The position numbers were made by a program, and so were the translations under genes. Below the pieces are notes generated by a model. It was not told the origin of the DNA and searched no databases. It saw only the letters and a program-made list of their open reading frames with translations. Shown one piece after another: positions 50,713-57,929 of a DNA stretch of 64,000 nt; position 1 is the first letter of the stretch, and each line of letters opens with the position of its first letter. Origin of the DNA: Domibacillus iocasae (GTDB taxonomy: Bacteria > Bacillota > Bacilli > Bacillales > Domibacillaceae); contig NZ_MAMP01000020.1 of the NCBI RefSeq assembly GCF_001750285.1, positions 62,001 to 126,000 of the forward strand, read 5' to 3'.

Positions 50713-50889
50713 ATGGCAGAATTAACAGTCTTTTTGCTTTTTGCTATTATTATTGCTATTGGCTTAATTTTCATTTACTTTATTCGCAGCTCTTTTGATT
50801 CTACTGATTCACACCGTGTTGACAATGTACCAGACGATCATGTCAGCTTTTTAAATCCGCGTGATTCATCGCATGATGAAAAATTATAA
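50713..50889 (+). CDS. Small single-pass membrane protein, 58 residues
   Basis: An ATG with ATAGGAGGTG upstream (8-9 nt) opens a 58-codon frame. The N-terminal 25 residues form one hydrophobic helix (ELTVFLLFAIIIAIGLIFIY + FIR) and the remaining 33 are hydrophilic and acidic (DSTDSHRVDNVPDDHVSFLN). The sequence, ribosome binding site and following hairpin at 50895-50923 make it a real gene in my view. No family is recognised. It is monocistronic, between the riboswitch (opposite strand) and a structured repeat. Confidence 0.7.
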   Translation: MAELTVFLLFAIIIAIGLIFIYFIRSSFDSTDSHRVDNVPDDHVSFLNPRDSSHDEKL

Positions 50890-50894
50890 AAAAT

Positions 50895-50923
50895 GAACAT
50901 GCGGAAGCTCTACCCGCGTGTTC
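50895..50923. terminator. Hairpin after the small membrane protein gene
   Basis: GAACATGCGG (50895-50904) pairs with CCGCGTGTTC (50914-50923, one G-T). There is no clear T-tract on the plus strand; A-rich sequence precedes it. Confidence 0.4.
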
Positions 50924-50926
50924 AGA

Positions 50927-51069
50927 GTGTAGACAAAATCAGAAAGCAGGCTGATTGAAAACGTTTGGCTTTAAAGGAACGCCGCCGGGCGGGAAGCGAA
51001 GTGACCTTTTGGGGTCATGCGCATTCACGCCTGGCAAGTGACGCCGAAAGCGGGCGTTTGTCAACAGCC
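50927..51069. repeat. Structured repeat-like element of about 143 bp
   Basis: A non-coding GC-rich segment in an otherwise AT-richer gap. The ends form an imperfect inverted repeat (GTGTAGACAAA at 50927 and TTTGTCAACAGCC at 51057-51069). Inside, AACGCCGC near 50981 can pair with GCGGGCGTT near 51050, and TGACC-TTTTG-GGGTCA forms a local hairpin at about 51002-51017. It looks like a dispersed palindromic element or structured RNA; no known class is recognised. Confidence 0.4.
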
Positions 51070-51074
51070 TGGAG

Positions 51075-51101
51075 TACGCGGAAGCTCCGCGTGCTTTTTT
51101 T
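51075..51101. terminator. Terminator hairpin near the rraA-like stop
   Basis: ACGCGGA (51076-51082) pairs with TCCGCGT (51086-51092), followed on the plus strand by GCTTTTTTT. It may end a plus-strand transcript through the repeat, and the stem is close to the minus-strand rraA-like stop. Confidence 0.65.
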
Positions 51102-51102
51102 G

Positions 51103-51579
51103 TTAATCTATTTTTTCCACTGACAACACAACCCCGTCTTCATCCGCATATACGTACTGACCTGGCACAAACTGTGCATCGCCAAAGGTAACCGGAATAT
51201 TCGTTTCTCCTTCACCTTTTTTAATGCTTTTAAATGGATTGCTGCCAAGCGCCAGGACACCGATATTCTGCGCGCCAAGCTCCGCTGTGTCGCGCACACA
51301 CCCATTCACAATGATACCGGCAAGTTTACGTTCTTCCGCAATAGCCCCCAGTAAGTCGCCGACTAATGCGCATTTTCTCGATCCGCCGCCGTCTACAACA
51401 AGCACATGCCCTTCCGGAATCGTTTGCAGCGCTCGTTTTACAAGCACGTTATCCTCGAATACTTTCACTGTTGAAATTGGCCCGTCAAATTGTTTCTTTC
51501 CCCCATACGACTTTAACTCCAAACGAACAAGCGTCAGCTCATCCGCGTGTTCATCACATAAATCTGCTGTTTTCACCAT
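51103..51579 (-). CDS. RraA-like protein (possible HMG/oxaloacetate aldolase)
   Basis: A 158-residue RraA-family protein: [20 protein letters not shown] at the N-terminus, [40 protein letters not shown] and [13 protein letters not shown] with the Arg/Asp pair that binds metal and substrate in related aldolases. RraA inhibits RNase E in E. coli, but Bacillaceae lack that RNase E, so a 4-hydroxy-4-methyl-2-oxoglutarate/oxaloacetate aldolase-type activity is more likely. ATG 51579; monocistronic. Confidence 0.85.
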   Translation of the reverse strand: MVKTADLCDEHADELTLVRLELKSYGGKKQFDGPISTVKVFEDNVLVKRALQTIPEGHVLVVDGGGSRKCALVGDLLGAIAEERKLAGIIVNGCVRDTAELGAQNIGVLALGSNPFKSIKKGEGETNIPVTFGDAQFVPGQYVYADEDGVVLSVEKID

Positions 51580-51634
51580 TCAGCCCATTCCCCCTTTCTG
51601 AATATTTTCGACAAAACACACGCTTTTCCTGCTG

Positions 51635-51659
51635 GTTTTCTTTTATTCAGCAGGGGAAA
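51635..51659 (+). promoter_or_regulatory. Candidate SigB promoter of the YflT-like gene
   Basis: GTTTTC, a 13-nt spacer and GGGAAA resemble SigB elements (GTTTAA / GGGTAT), about 35 bp upstream of the ATG of a gene whose family is part of the SigB regulon in B. subtilis. Confidence 0.5.
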
Positions 51660-51693
51660 AGTAAAGGTAAATCATTTTGCAGGGGGTTCCATT

Positions 51694-52029
51694 ATGAAAT
51701 ATGTCATCGGCTTATTTAACAGTGAAATTGAGGTTATTCGAAAAATAGAGGACTTAAAGGTGGAGGGCTATGATCCAGCAAAGATGACTGCGCTGACAAA
51801 AGATGCGGATGTATATTTGACGATTCAAAACCGGACGGAAGCGAATGTCGAAACAACGGGACCTTCAATGAAAGAAAAAGTAAAATCGATCTTTACACGT
51901 GAGAAACCGGTCAAAGATGCGCTTATTGACTTTGGCTTATCAGAAAAGGATGCCCAAAAGTACCACGATGGGCTCGCCAAAGAAAAAGTGCTGCTCGTCA
52001 CAGACGAACAGCCTCTTGATACATTTTAA
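51694..52029 (+). CDS. YflT-family general stress protein
   Basis: A 111-residue protein of the heat-induced stress protein YflT family: KYVIGLFNSEIEVIRKIEDL at the N-terminus followed by VEGYDPAKMTALTKDADVY, and a charged C-terminal helix (DFGLSEKDAQKYHDGLAKEK). B. subtilis YflT is SigB-dependent and of unknown biochemical role. ATG 51694 follows AGGGGG. Its last 32 nt overlap the 3' end of the convergent pabC, an unusual arrangement that leaves no space for separate terminators. Confidence 0.85.
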   Translation: MKYVIGLFNSEIEVIRKIEDLKVEGYDPAKMTALTKDADVYLTIQNRTEANVETTGPSMKEKVKSIFTREKPVKDALIDFGLSEKDAQKYHDGLAKEKVLLVTDEQPLDTF

Positions 52030-52834
52030 ATAATTGTTTTACCGCGTTTCCCGCCTTACCGGGTAGTACCTTTTCTCCTACAGCTTGAAGCGGCACGATT
52101 TCCTGAATCGAATTCGTCACAAACACTTCATCCGCTGTTTCTATTTCATTGGGCTTGTAAAGCCCTTCTTCTACTGTTAAGCCTGCCTCGCGAGCGATGT
52201 TTATAACAAACTGGCGGGTCACACCATTTAAAATACCTGTTTGAAGCGCTGGCGTGTACAGCGTTCTTTTTTTTGTCCAAAATACGTTCGATACAACGCC
52301 TTCCGCCACAAAACCATCTTCAGTTAAAAATAATCCTTCTATAGAAGGATCACTCCCAGCTTCCCGCTTGCCGAAGATGTTGTTTAAATAATGGTGAGAC
52401 TTCAGCCGGTATTCGCCTTCCGGACGGTTTCGCCGCGTCTTGAGCCAGACACCCTGCTTTTCTGTCATCGCTCCGGCCGCCTTCAATCCCTTTTGAAAAA
52501 CGATAACGTTCGGGTTTTGATACGGCTCGGTCTGCAGGCCAATTTCCCCGCTTCCTGCCGACACATTAAACCGGATATATGCATTGTCCCAGCCATTTGC
52601 TTCATTTAATTGCCCCAGAATGGCTTCGGCCTGTTGGCGTGTAACATGAAGGTCAATATTCAGCTCCCGTATACTCTTGTTCAGGCGCTCAAGATGTTCG
52701 TCGAGTAAAAAAGCTTTCCTGTCATACGTGCGAAAGGTTTCAAATACGCCAACGCCGTATAAAAAGCCGTGATCAAATGGTGAAATACGCACTTCATTGT
52801 TTGGCACGACCTGTCCATTTACGTACGTGTACAT
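51998..52834 (-). CDS. pabC: Aminodeoxychorismate lyase PabC
   Basis: A 278-residue fold-type IV PLP enzyme releasing pyruvate from 4-amino-4-deoxychorismate to give p-aminobenzoate for folate. Segments are [20 protein letters not shown] at the N-terminus, [20 protein letters not shown], the PLP-lysine region [18 protein letters not shown], and [17 protein letters not shown]-amino acid or branched-chain aminotransferases are relatives, but the location directly after pabB and pabA settles it. It overlaps pabA by 16 nt. Confidence 0.92.
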   Translation of the reverse strand: MYTYVNGQVVPNNEVRISPFDHGFLYGVGVFETFRTYDRKAFLLDEHLERLNKSIRELNIDLHVTRQQAEAILGQLNEANGWDNAYIRFNVSAGSGEIGLQTEPYQNPNVIVFQKGLKAAGAMTEKQGVWLKTRRNRPEGEYRLKSHHYLNNIFGKREAGSDPSIEGLFLTEDGFVAEGVVSNVFWTKKRTLYTPALQTGILNGVTRQFVINIAREAGLTVEEGLYKPNEIETADEVFVTNSIQEIVPLQAVGEKVLPGKAGNAVKQLFKMYQEAVRL

Positions 52835-53409
52835 GAAACACCTCTATACATATCGATAAAGTTTTGCAGCATCTCTTTTCCATACTCTGTCATGATCGAT
52901 TCCGGATGAAACTGCACCGCTTCGACCGCTAATTCTTTATGACGGATCGCCATAATTTCGCCTTCTTCTGTCCAGGCGGAAACCTCAAAGCAGTCCGGCA
53001 ATGTCTCTTTTTTAACGATCAGTGAATGGTAGCGGGTCGCTTGAAATGGATTCGGTACGTCTTTAAAAATTGTTTTTCCATCATGAAAAACGGGTGACGT
53101 TTTCCCGTGCATAAGCCGCTCGGCGCGTACTACGTCGCCACCGAAGCTTTGCGCGATCGACTGCTGGCCGAGGCAGACGCCAAAAAGTGGAATATGGCCG
53201 GACAGCTTTTCAACCGCTTCTAAACTAATGCCCGCTTCATTTGGCGTACACGGTCCCGGGCTGATCATCACAAAATCCGGCTTCATTTCTTGAATGTCGG
53301 CGATCGTCACTTCGTTATTCCGGCGGACGACAAGATCTTCTCCCAATTCTCCAAGGTATTGAACGAGGTTGTATGTGAATGAATCGTAATTATCAATCAT
53401 TAAAATCAT
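52819..53409 (-). CDS. pabA: Aminodeoxychorismate synthase glutaminase PabA
   Basis: A 196-residue class-I glutamine amidotransferase: [20 protein letters not shown] at the N-terminus, [14 protein letters not shown], the nucleophile Cys in [17 protein letters not shown], and His/Glu in [16 protein letters not shown]. It feeds ammonia to PabB. In B. subtilis the same protein also serves anthranilate synthase (TrpG role); no trp genes are visible here. It overlaps pabB by 4 nt. Confidence 0.93.
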   Translation of the reverse strand: MILMIDNYDSFTYNLVQYLGELGEDLVVRRNNEVTIADIQEMKPDFVMISPGPCTPNEAGISLEAVEKLSGHIPLFGVCLGQQSIAQSFGGDVVRAERLMHGKTSPVFHDGKTIFKDVPNPFQATRYHSLIVKKETLPDCFEVSAWTEEGEIMAIRHKELAVEAVQFHPESIMTEYGKEMLQNFIDMYRGVSCTRT

Positions 53410-54776
53410 TGTTCTTCCTCCGCCAGTTCCATCGCTTTTAACGTTGCAGCCGCTTTTTTGAGCGACTCCTTATACTCGTATTCCGGCTTTGAATCGATCA
53501 CAATGCCGGCGCCGGCTTGAACGTACCCGTAGCCTCCTGCGCTCAGCATCGTTCGGATGACGATGTTCAGTTCCATGTCTCCATTGTACCCAATCCAGCC
53601 AATTGAGCCTGTATAGATCCCACGGCGCACCGGTTCGAGTTCTTCAATAATTTCCATTGTCCGAACTTTCGGCGCACCAGTAATCGTCCCCCCCGGAAAA
53701 ACAGCGTCAATTACATCCGCATTTGTTTTTCCTTCTGCCAATTCCCCGCGTACGTTTGAGACAATGTGCATCACGTGTGAATACTTTTCAATCACCATAA
53801 ACTCATCCACATGAACAGAACCGTAACGTGAAACACGCCCAAGATCATTGCGTTCCAAATCCACAAGCATCACATGTTCAGCACGCTCTTTTTCGTTGTG
53901 GATCAGCTCTGCCGCCAGCCGCTCGTCATCGGCATCGTCTTTTCCACGTGAACGTGTGCCGGCAATTGGTCTTGTTGAAAGATTTAAACCATCTTTTTTC
54001 ACAAGAAGCTCGGGTGATCCGGAAACGATTTGAAAATCCGGAGTTTGAATATACGCCATATATGGGGATGGATTCAACGCGCGGAGCGTTGCGTATACAG
54101 AGAGCGGCGGCGCCGTAAGCGGACGGGCGCGGCGGACGGATAAATTCACCTGGAATACATCACCTGCTGCTATATATTCGCGAATTTTTTCAACGGCTGT
54201 TTTAAATTGCTCTTCCGGGAAGGAGACGTCCATTTTATCTGTTTTATTTCCTGACTTCCATTGAGAAGGTTCAGCAGGATTTATCCACTGCTCATACCAT
54301 TCGTTGAGTCCTTCTTCGTCTTCAGCTAGTTTCATGACGTACAATTCGTTTGTTTTGTGATCAAACGCCGCCCATTCATTAAAAAACAAAAAACAAACAT
54401 CCGGAAGCTCAATGTCATTGATAGAGGCCTCTGGCAAAAACTCAATAAAACGGACATAATCATAGCTGATCCAGCCAATCGCTCCGCCTTGAAAATCTGG
54501 CAATTCCGGCTGCTTTGGCACATGCCTTTTATTCAATATGGAAACAAGGGCGTGGATAGGATTTCCTTTTAAAACTTCTTCCCCACCGTTTTCTTTCAAT
54601 ATAAGCCCTTCTGCAGTTGAAAACGCAATAGCGGCAGGCCGGATGCCGGCAAAACTGTAACGTCCGCCTCGTCCACTTTCCAGGAAGGCGTGATGCGTTT
54701 CATTTTTCGATAATGCTGTATATTGGTGAAAAAACTGATCTTTTGTATAGTTGATTTTCTGATAAAAAATATTCAC
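53406..54776 (-). CDS. pabB: Aminodeoxychorismate synthase component I PabB
   Basis: A 456-residue chorismate-utilising enzyme converting chorismate plus ammonia to aminodeoxychorismate. Motifs are [32 protein letters not shown] + [26 protein letters not shown] and [20 protein letters not shown]. The PIAGT motif has Ala where many PabB enzymes have a covalent-intermediate Lys (PIKGT), so the reaction route may be the TrpE-like one; the pabA-pabC context still supports pABA synthesis. The start is GTG 54776, 6 nt after AAAGGTGG. Confidence 0.9.
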   Translation of the reverse strand: MNIFYQKINYTKDQFFHQYTALSKNETHHAFLESGRGGRYSFAGIRPAAIAFSTAEGLILKENGGEEVLKGNPIHALVSILNKRHVPKQPELPDFQGGAIGWISYDYVRFIEFLPEASINDIELPDVCFLFFNEWAAFDHKTNELYVMKLAEDEEGLNEWYEQWINPAEPSQWKSGNKTDKMDVSFPEEQFKTAVEKIREYIAAGDVFQVNLSVRRARPLTAPPLSVYATLRALNPSPYMAYIQTPDFQIVSGSPELLVKKDGLNLSTRPIAGTRSRGKDDADDERLAAELIHNEKERAEHVMLVDLERNDLGRVSRYGSVHVDEFMVIEKYSHVMHIVSNVRGELAEGKTNADVIDAVFPGGTITGAPKVRTMEIIEELEPVRRGIYTGSIGWIGYNGDMELNIVIRTMLSAGGYGYVQAGAGIVIDSKPEYEYKESLKKAAATLKAMELAEEEQ

Positions 54777-54849
54777 ATGGTGCCACCTTTCGCATGTTGA
54801 TGACTTCATCATAATACGGAGGGACCTATTTTGAAAATGGTTAAACTGG

Positions 54850-55362
54850 TTATTTCACTGCAATAAACCGATTAACAGTGACCGGGTATTTCGAAGACAC
54901 AAGCTCTGTCCAGCCGTTCAAGACCGCTTCCTTTGGTGATTTCGCTGACAACTGCTGAAAAAGAATTGTTGAAAAACCGGCTGCTTTTAACCGTTCCCAA
55001 TAACCGGCGATTGATTCCCCATATGGATAGTCAGAAGCAGAAGGAAGGGAATCAGCTTCCGCAAAATCTGCTACAAACCGGCCGCCCTGCTTCAGTGCTT
55101 CATACGCTTTTACCGTCCATTGTGCACCGTCTGCATAAAGATGAATCGATAAAGCAGCGGCTACAGTATCGAACTCATTTTGCTTTACCTGACTAAAGGA
55201 AACCGCCGGCAAAATAGCCGCTCCCGCGTCTGAGCAACGGGCCGTCAGCGGTTCGGAGCCGCCAATAATCATGATGCGTTCTCCCTGCTGCGGGTGAATC
55301 GTGGCGTATAAATTTCCTCGTTCAATTTTCAATGGTTTGTCTGTTTTGTCAATAACGGTCAT
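54850..55362 (-). CDS. Methyltransferase-like protein under SAM-I riboswitch control
   Basis: A 170-residue protein resembling a shortened class-I SAM methyltransferase: NEFDTVAAALSIHLYADGAQ, WTVKAYEALKQGGRFVADF and a late strand with SKYPVTVNRFIAV. The glycine-rich SAM motif I is replaced by ERIMIIGGSEPLTARCSDAG, so SAM binding is doubtful. A SAM-I riboswitch with terminator precedes it, so it is expressed when SAM is low, like methionine biosynthesis or transport genes. ATG 55362. The exact function is not known to me; a role in methionine metabolism is implied by regulation. Confidence 0.6.
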   Translation of the reverse strand: MTVIDKTDKPLKIERGNLYATIHPQQGERIMIIGGSEPLTARCSDAGAAILPAVSFSQVKQNEFDTVAAALSIHLYADGAQWTVKAYEALKQGGRFVADFAEADSLPSASDYPYGESIAGYWERLKAAGFSTILFQQLSAKSPKEAVLNGWTELVSSKYPVTVNRFIAVK

Positions 55363-55390
55363 GTGCGACCCCTCCTTTTAGAAAATAAAA

Positions 55391-55425
55391 AAACCTTTCT
55401 TCGCCAAAATTAAGAAGAAAGGTTT
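55391..55425 (-). terminator. Expression-platform terminator of the SAM-I riboswitch
   Basis: On the minus strand AAACCTTTCTTC (complement of 55414-55425) and GAAGAAAGGTTT (complement of 55391-55402) form a perfect 12-bp stem followed by TTTTT, 11 nt after the aptamer's closing helix. Confidence 0.85.
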
Positions 55426-55435
55426 CCGGTTAATC

Positions 55436-55537
55436 TTCTTATCTCTCAGCTGCCGCTGCAAGAATTAGCACCGTGCCTAAAATAGGTCGGTTGCCGGGTA
55501 TCATCGGGCTTGTCCCTCCACCTGCTCTTGATAAGAT
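55436..55537 (-). promoter_or_regulatory. SAM-I (S-box) riboswitch
   Basis: On the minus strand CTTATCAAGAGCAGGTGGAG is followed by GGACAAGCCCGATGATACCC, GGCAACC and the closing GAGAGATAAG. Helix P1 pairs CTTATC(AAGAG) with (GAG)AGATAAG. The conserved AAGAG, GGAGGGAC, GCCCGATGA and CGGCAACC blocks of the S-box are all present. An open frame over this stretch is a by-product. Confidence 0.95.
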
Positions 55538-55782
55538 GTATGTAGTTGTCCGTTTATCCTGCATTAACGTGTAGTAAGACTCCCGGCTCCGTATTCTAAG
55601 TAAGACAAAGTAGATAGGCGCGAGATTCAACTGCCCGTAAAATCCTGATTTGTTCAGCTAGCCATCAGTGAAAATCCATACTGATAGAAGATTCACTTTA
55701 TTTATTAAAGAGGATTATGCCACGTTTCATTTTCGCTGTCAACCATGTTACAATTTTTGAAAACGAATGTGGAGATGACGAG

Positions 55783-56559
55783 ATGAAAATTGCCTGCCTG
55801 CAAATGAATATTACGTTTGGCGACCCTGAAGCGAATTATGACCGGGCGGCCAACTTTTTAAAAAAAGCGAGTGATGCCGGCTGTGAACTGGCGGTACTCC
55901 CGGAACTATGGACAACTGGCTATGATTTAACGCGTCTCGATGAAATTGCCGATAAAGGCGCCGAACGGGCCAAATCCTTTTTAGCCCATGCTGCAAAAAT
56001 GTATGGTATGCATATTGTCGGAGGCTCCGTTGCAAATGACACAGGCAGCGGTGTGAAAAATACGATGATCGTTGTTGATAAAACAGGACACGTTATTCAC
56101 GAATACAGCAAACTGCATTTGTTCCGCCTTATGAACGAAGAGAAATATTTAATTGACGGCGACAGTGATGGGCTGTTTGAACTCGCCGGTGAAAAGATGG
56201 CCGGATTTATTTGCTACGACATCCGCTTTCCTGAGTGGTTCCGTAAACAAGTCCTAAATGGGGCACGTATCTTATTCGTGCCGGCTGAATGGCCGCTCGC
56301 CCGATTGGATCATTGGCGTACGCTATTAATTGCCCGTGCGATTGAAAATCAGGCGTATGTTGTCGCCTGCAACCGCTCCGGTTCTGATCCCGACAACCAG
56401 TTTGCCGGGCATTCCATTATTGTCGGTCCGTGGGGTGAGGTAATCGCCGAAGCCGGTGAGAGTGAAGAAATACTTATTGGCGATGTCGATTTTAAAGCTA
56501 TTGATGAAATTCGCCGGCGTATTCCTGTGTTTGAAGACCGCAGAACTGCTTTTTATTAA
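55783..56559 (+). CDS. mtnU: Nitrilase-superfamily omega-amidase MtnU
   Basis: A 258-residue carbon-nitrogen hydrolase collinear with B. subtilis MtnU/YkrU (2-oxoglutaramate/omega-amidase, methionine salvage). The catalytic triad is visible: Glu in VLPELWTTGYD, Lys in YSKLHLFRLMNEEKYLIDGD, Cys in GFICYDIRFPEWFR. The start is ATG 55783, 8 nt after GGAG; the longer frame to 55717 adds unrelated residues. Other mtn genes are not nearby, but it neighbours metA and a SAM-regulated gene, so this is a small sulfur-amino-acid region. Confidence 0.9.
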   Translation: MKIACLQMNITFGDPEANYDRAANFLKKASDAGCELAVLPELWTTGYDLTRLDEIADKGAERAKSFLAHAAKMYGMHIVGGSVANDTGSGVKNTMIVVDKTGHVIHEYSKLHLFRLMNEEKYLIDGDSDGLFELAGEKMAGFICYDIRFPEWFRKQVLNGARILFVPAEWPLARLDHWRTLLIARAIENQAYVVACNRSGSDPDNQFAGHSIIVGPWGEVIAEAGESEEILIGDVDFKAIDEIRRRIPVFEDRRTAFY

Positions 56560-56568
56560 AAAATAGAA

Positions 56569-56594
56569 CGCCTGCGGGCATATGCCCGCAGGCG
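56569..56594. terminator. Very strong palindromic terminator between mtnU and metA
   Basis: A perfect 26-bp palindrome (CGCCTGCGGGCAT and its complement) separates the convergent mtnU and metA genes. Confidence 0.8.
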
Positions 56595-56662
56595 CTTGTT
56601 TACGTCCCGTAGTTTATCACAAACAAAAAACCCGTCCATTACACATGAACGGTCTTGCTCTT

Positions 56663-57571
56663 TCATTTCCACTCGTACGGCGTTTCCTGATAAACATAAT
56701 AGTTCAGCCAGTTGGAGTACAGCAGATGTGCATGAGATCGCCATTTGTTCGGCGGGCGTTTTGCGGGATCATTTTCTGGAAAATAGTTTTCCGGCACTGC
56801 GATCTCAACGCCTTTCGCACAGTCGCGTTCGTATTCTTCGGCTAACGTCATCGCATCGTATTCCAGATGGCCGGTAATCATAATGTTGCGTGCATCTTTT
56901 GACATCATCAACAGCGGTCCCGCTTCCGGCGAAGAAGCGAGCAGGATTAAATCTTCGTGTGCTTCAATAGCTTCCTCGCTCACATCCGTATAACGCGAAA
57001 CTGGCGAGAAAAATTCATCATCAAACCCACGCAGTAATTTCACGGTCGGATCCGTAATTGTATGTTTGAACACCCCAGAGCATTTTTTCGGCAGTTCGAA
57101 TTTTCCGATCCCGTAATGGTGATAAAGTGCCGCCTGGGCGCCCCAGCAAATATGAAGTGTGGATGTCACATTTGTTTTTGCCCAGTTCATAATATCCTTC
57201 AGCTCCGGCCAGTAATTGACGTCTTCAAATTCCATCAGCTCAATCGGTGCGCCGGTGATGATTAATCCATCGTAGCGGCGGCTTTTCGCTTCTTCAAGCG
57301 TAATATAAAACTGCTCAAGATGTGATTTACTTACATTTTTCGATTCATACGTCGCTGTATATAAAAATGAAACATTCACCTGAAGCGGTGTGTTGCCAAG
57401 CAGGCGCAAAAGGTGGGCTTCTGTTTTTTCTTTTTCCGGCATTAAGTTTAAAATCAAAATATTGAGCGGGCGGATATCCTGCATTCTGGCACGATCCGCG
57501 TCCATAACGAAAATATTCTCTCTTTCTAAAACTTCGCGCGCCGGCAGCTGATGCGGTATGTTGATCGGCAT
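56663..57571 (-). CDS. metA: Homoserine O-acetyltransferase MetA
   Basis: A 302-residue MetA-family enzyme acylating homoserine in methionine synthesis. Catalytic residues are visible: Cys in [16 protein letters not shown] and the His/Glu pair in ITGHLEYDA. In the acyl-specificity loop the sequence reads [12 protein letters not shown], with Glu where E. coli MetA has Gly (GAPLGL); that Glu marks acetyl-CoA-using enzymes, so this should be an O-acetyltransferase. The start is ATG 57571 after GGGGGG with 6 nt spacing. No SAM-I riboswitch is seen in its leader. Confidence 0.93.
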   Translation of the reverse strand: MPINIPHQLPAREVLERENIFVMDADRARMQDIRPLNILILNLMPEKEKTEAHLLRLLGNTPLQVNVSFLYTATYESKNVSKSHLEQFYITLEEAKSRRYDGLIITGAPIELMEFEDVNYWPELKDIMNWAKTNVTSTLHICWGAQAALYHHYGIGKFELPKKCSGVFKHTITDPTVKLLRGFDDEFFSPVSRYTDVSEEAIEAHEDLILLASSPEAGPLLMMSKDARNIMITGHLEYDAMTLAEEYERDCAKGVEIAVPENYFPENDPAKRPPNKWRSHAHLLYSNWLNYYVYQETPYEWK

Positions 57572-57699
57572 AATTTTCCCCCCAGTTAGAATTTTCACTA
57601 AATAATTATAGACACCTTTGCCGAAAAAAAACAACTGTTCCCGATTATTATTTTCCAATAATAGATCAAGAATAGTTCCTTATTTTAATTCCAAATTTT

Positions 57700-57820
57700 T
57701 CACGTATCGACAATTGCCTTGTTGATCGCTTCATCTTTGTCCTGCTTTTTCAAATATTGATTAATATCACATTGCGTTCGTTACATCTTTTGCATAGCCG
57801 CGAATCTCCGCCCAAATCTG
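57700..57820 (-). pseudogene. Frameshifted gene remnant upstream of topB
   Basis: On the minus strand IRQIWAEIRGYAKDVTNAM ends in a stop, and after one extra base the neighbouring frame continues as DINQYLKKQDKDEAINKAIV + DT. The two parts read as one helical peptide split by a +1 shift. I do not recognise the family. The remaining 57572-57929 gap shows only the topB promoter region (TGG-TATATT, extended -10, at about 57886-57894). Confidence 0.35.
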
Positions 57821-57929
57821 TCGAATTTAAGCTTTTATTATGACTGCTAAATAGAAACGTCTAAACATTTTCCATCTTAAAACTATGGTATATTAGACGG
57901 TACATAAGTCAGTAAAGGAGTTCGAACAA

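Noticed and set aside
55439-55630. A 63-codon open frame on the minus strand
   Set aside because: It coincides with the SAM-I riboswitch; the sequence is explained by conserved S-box elements, not by coding.
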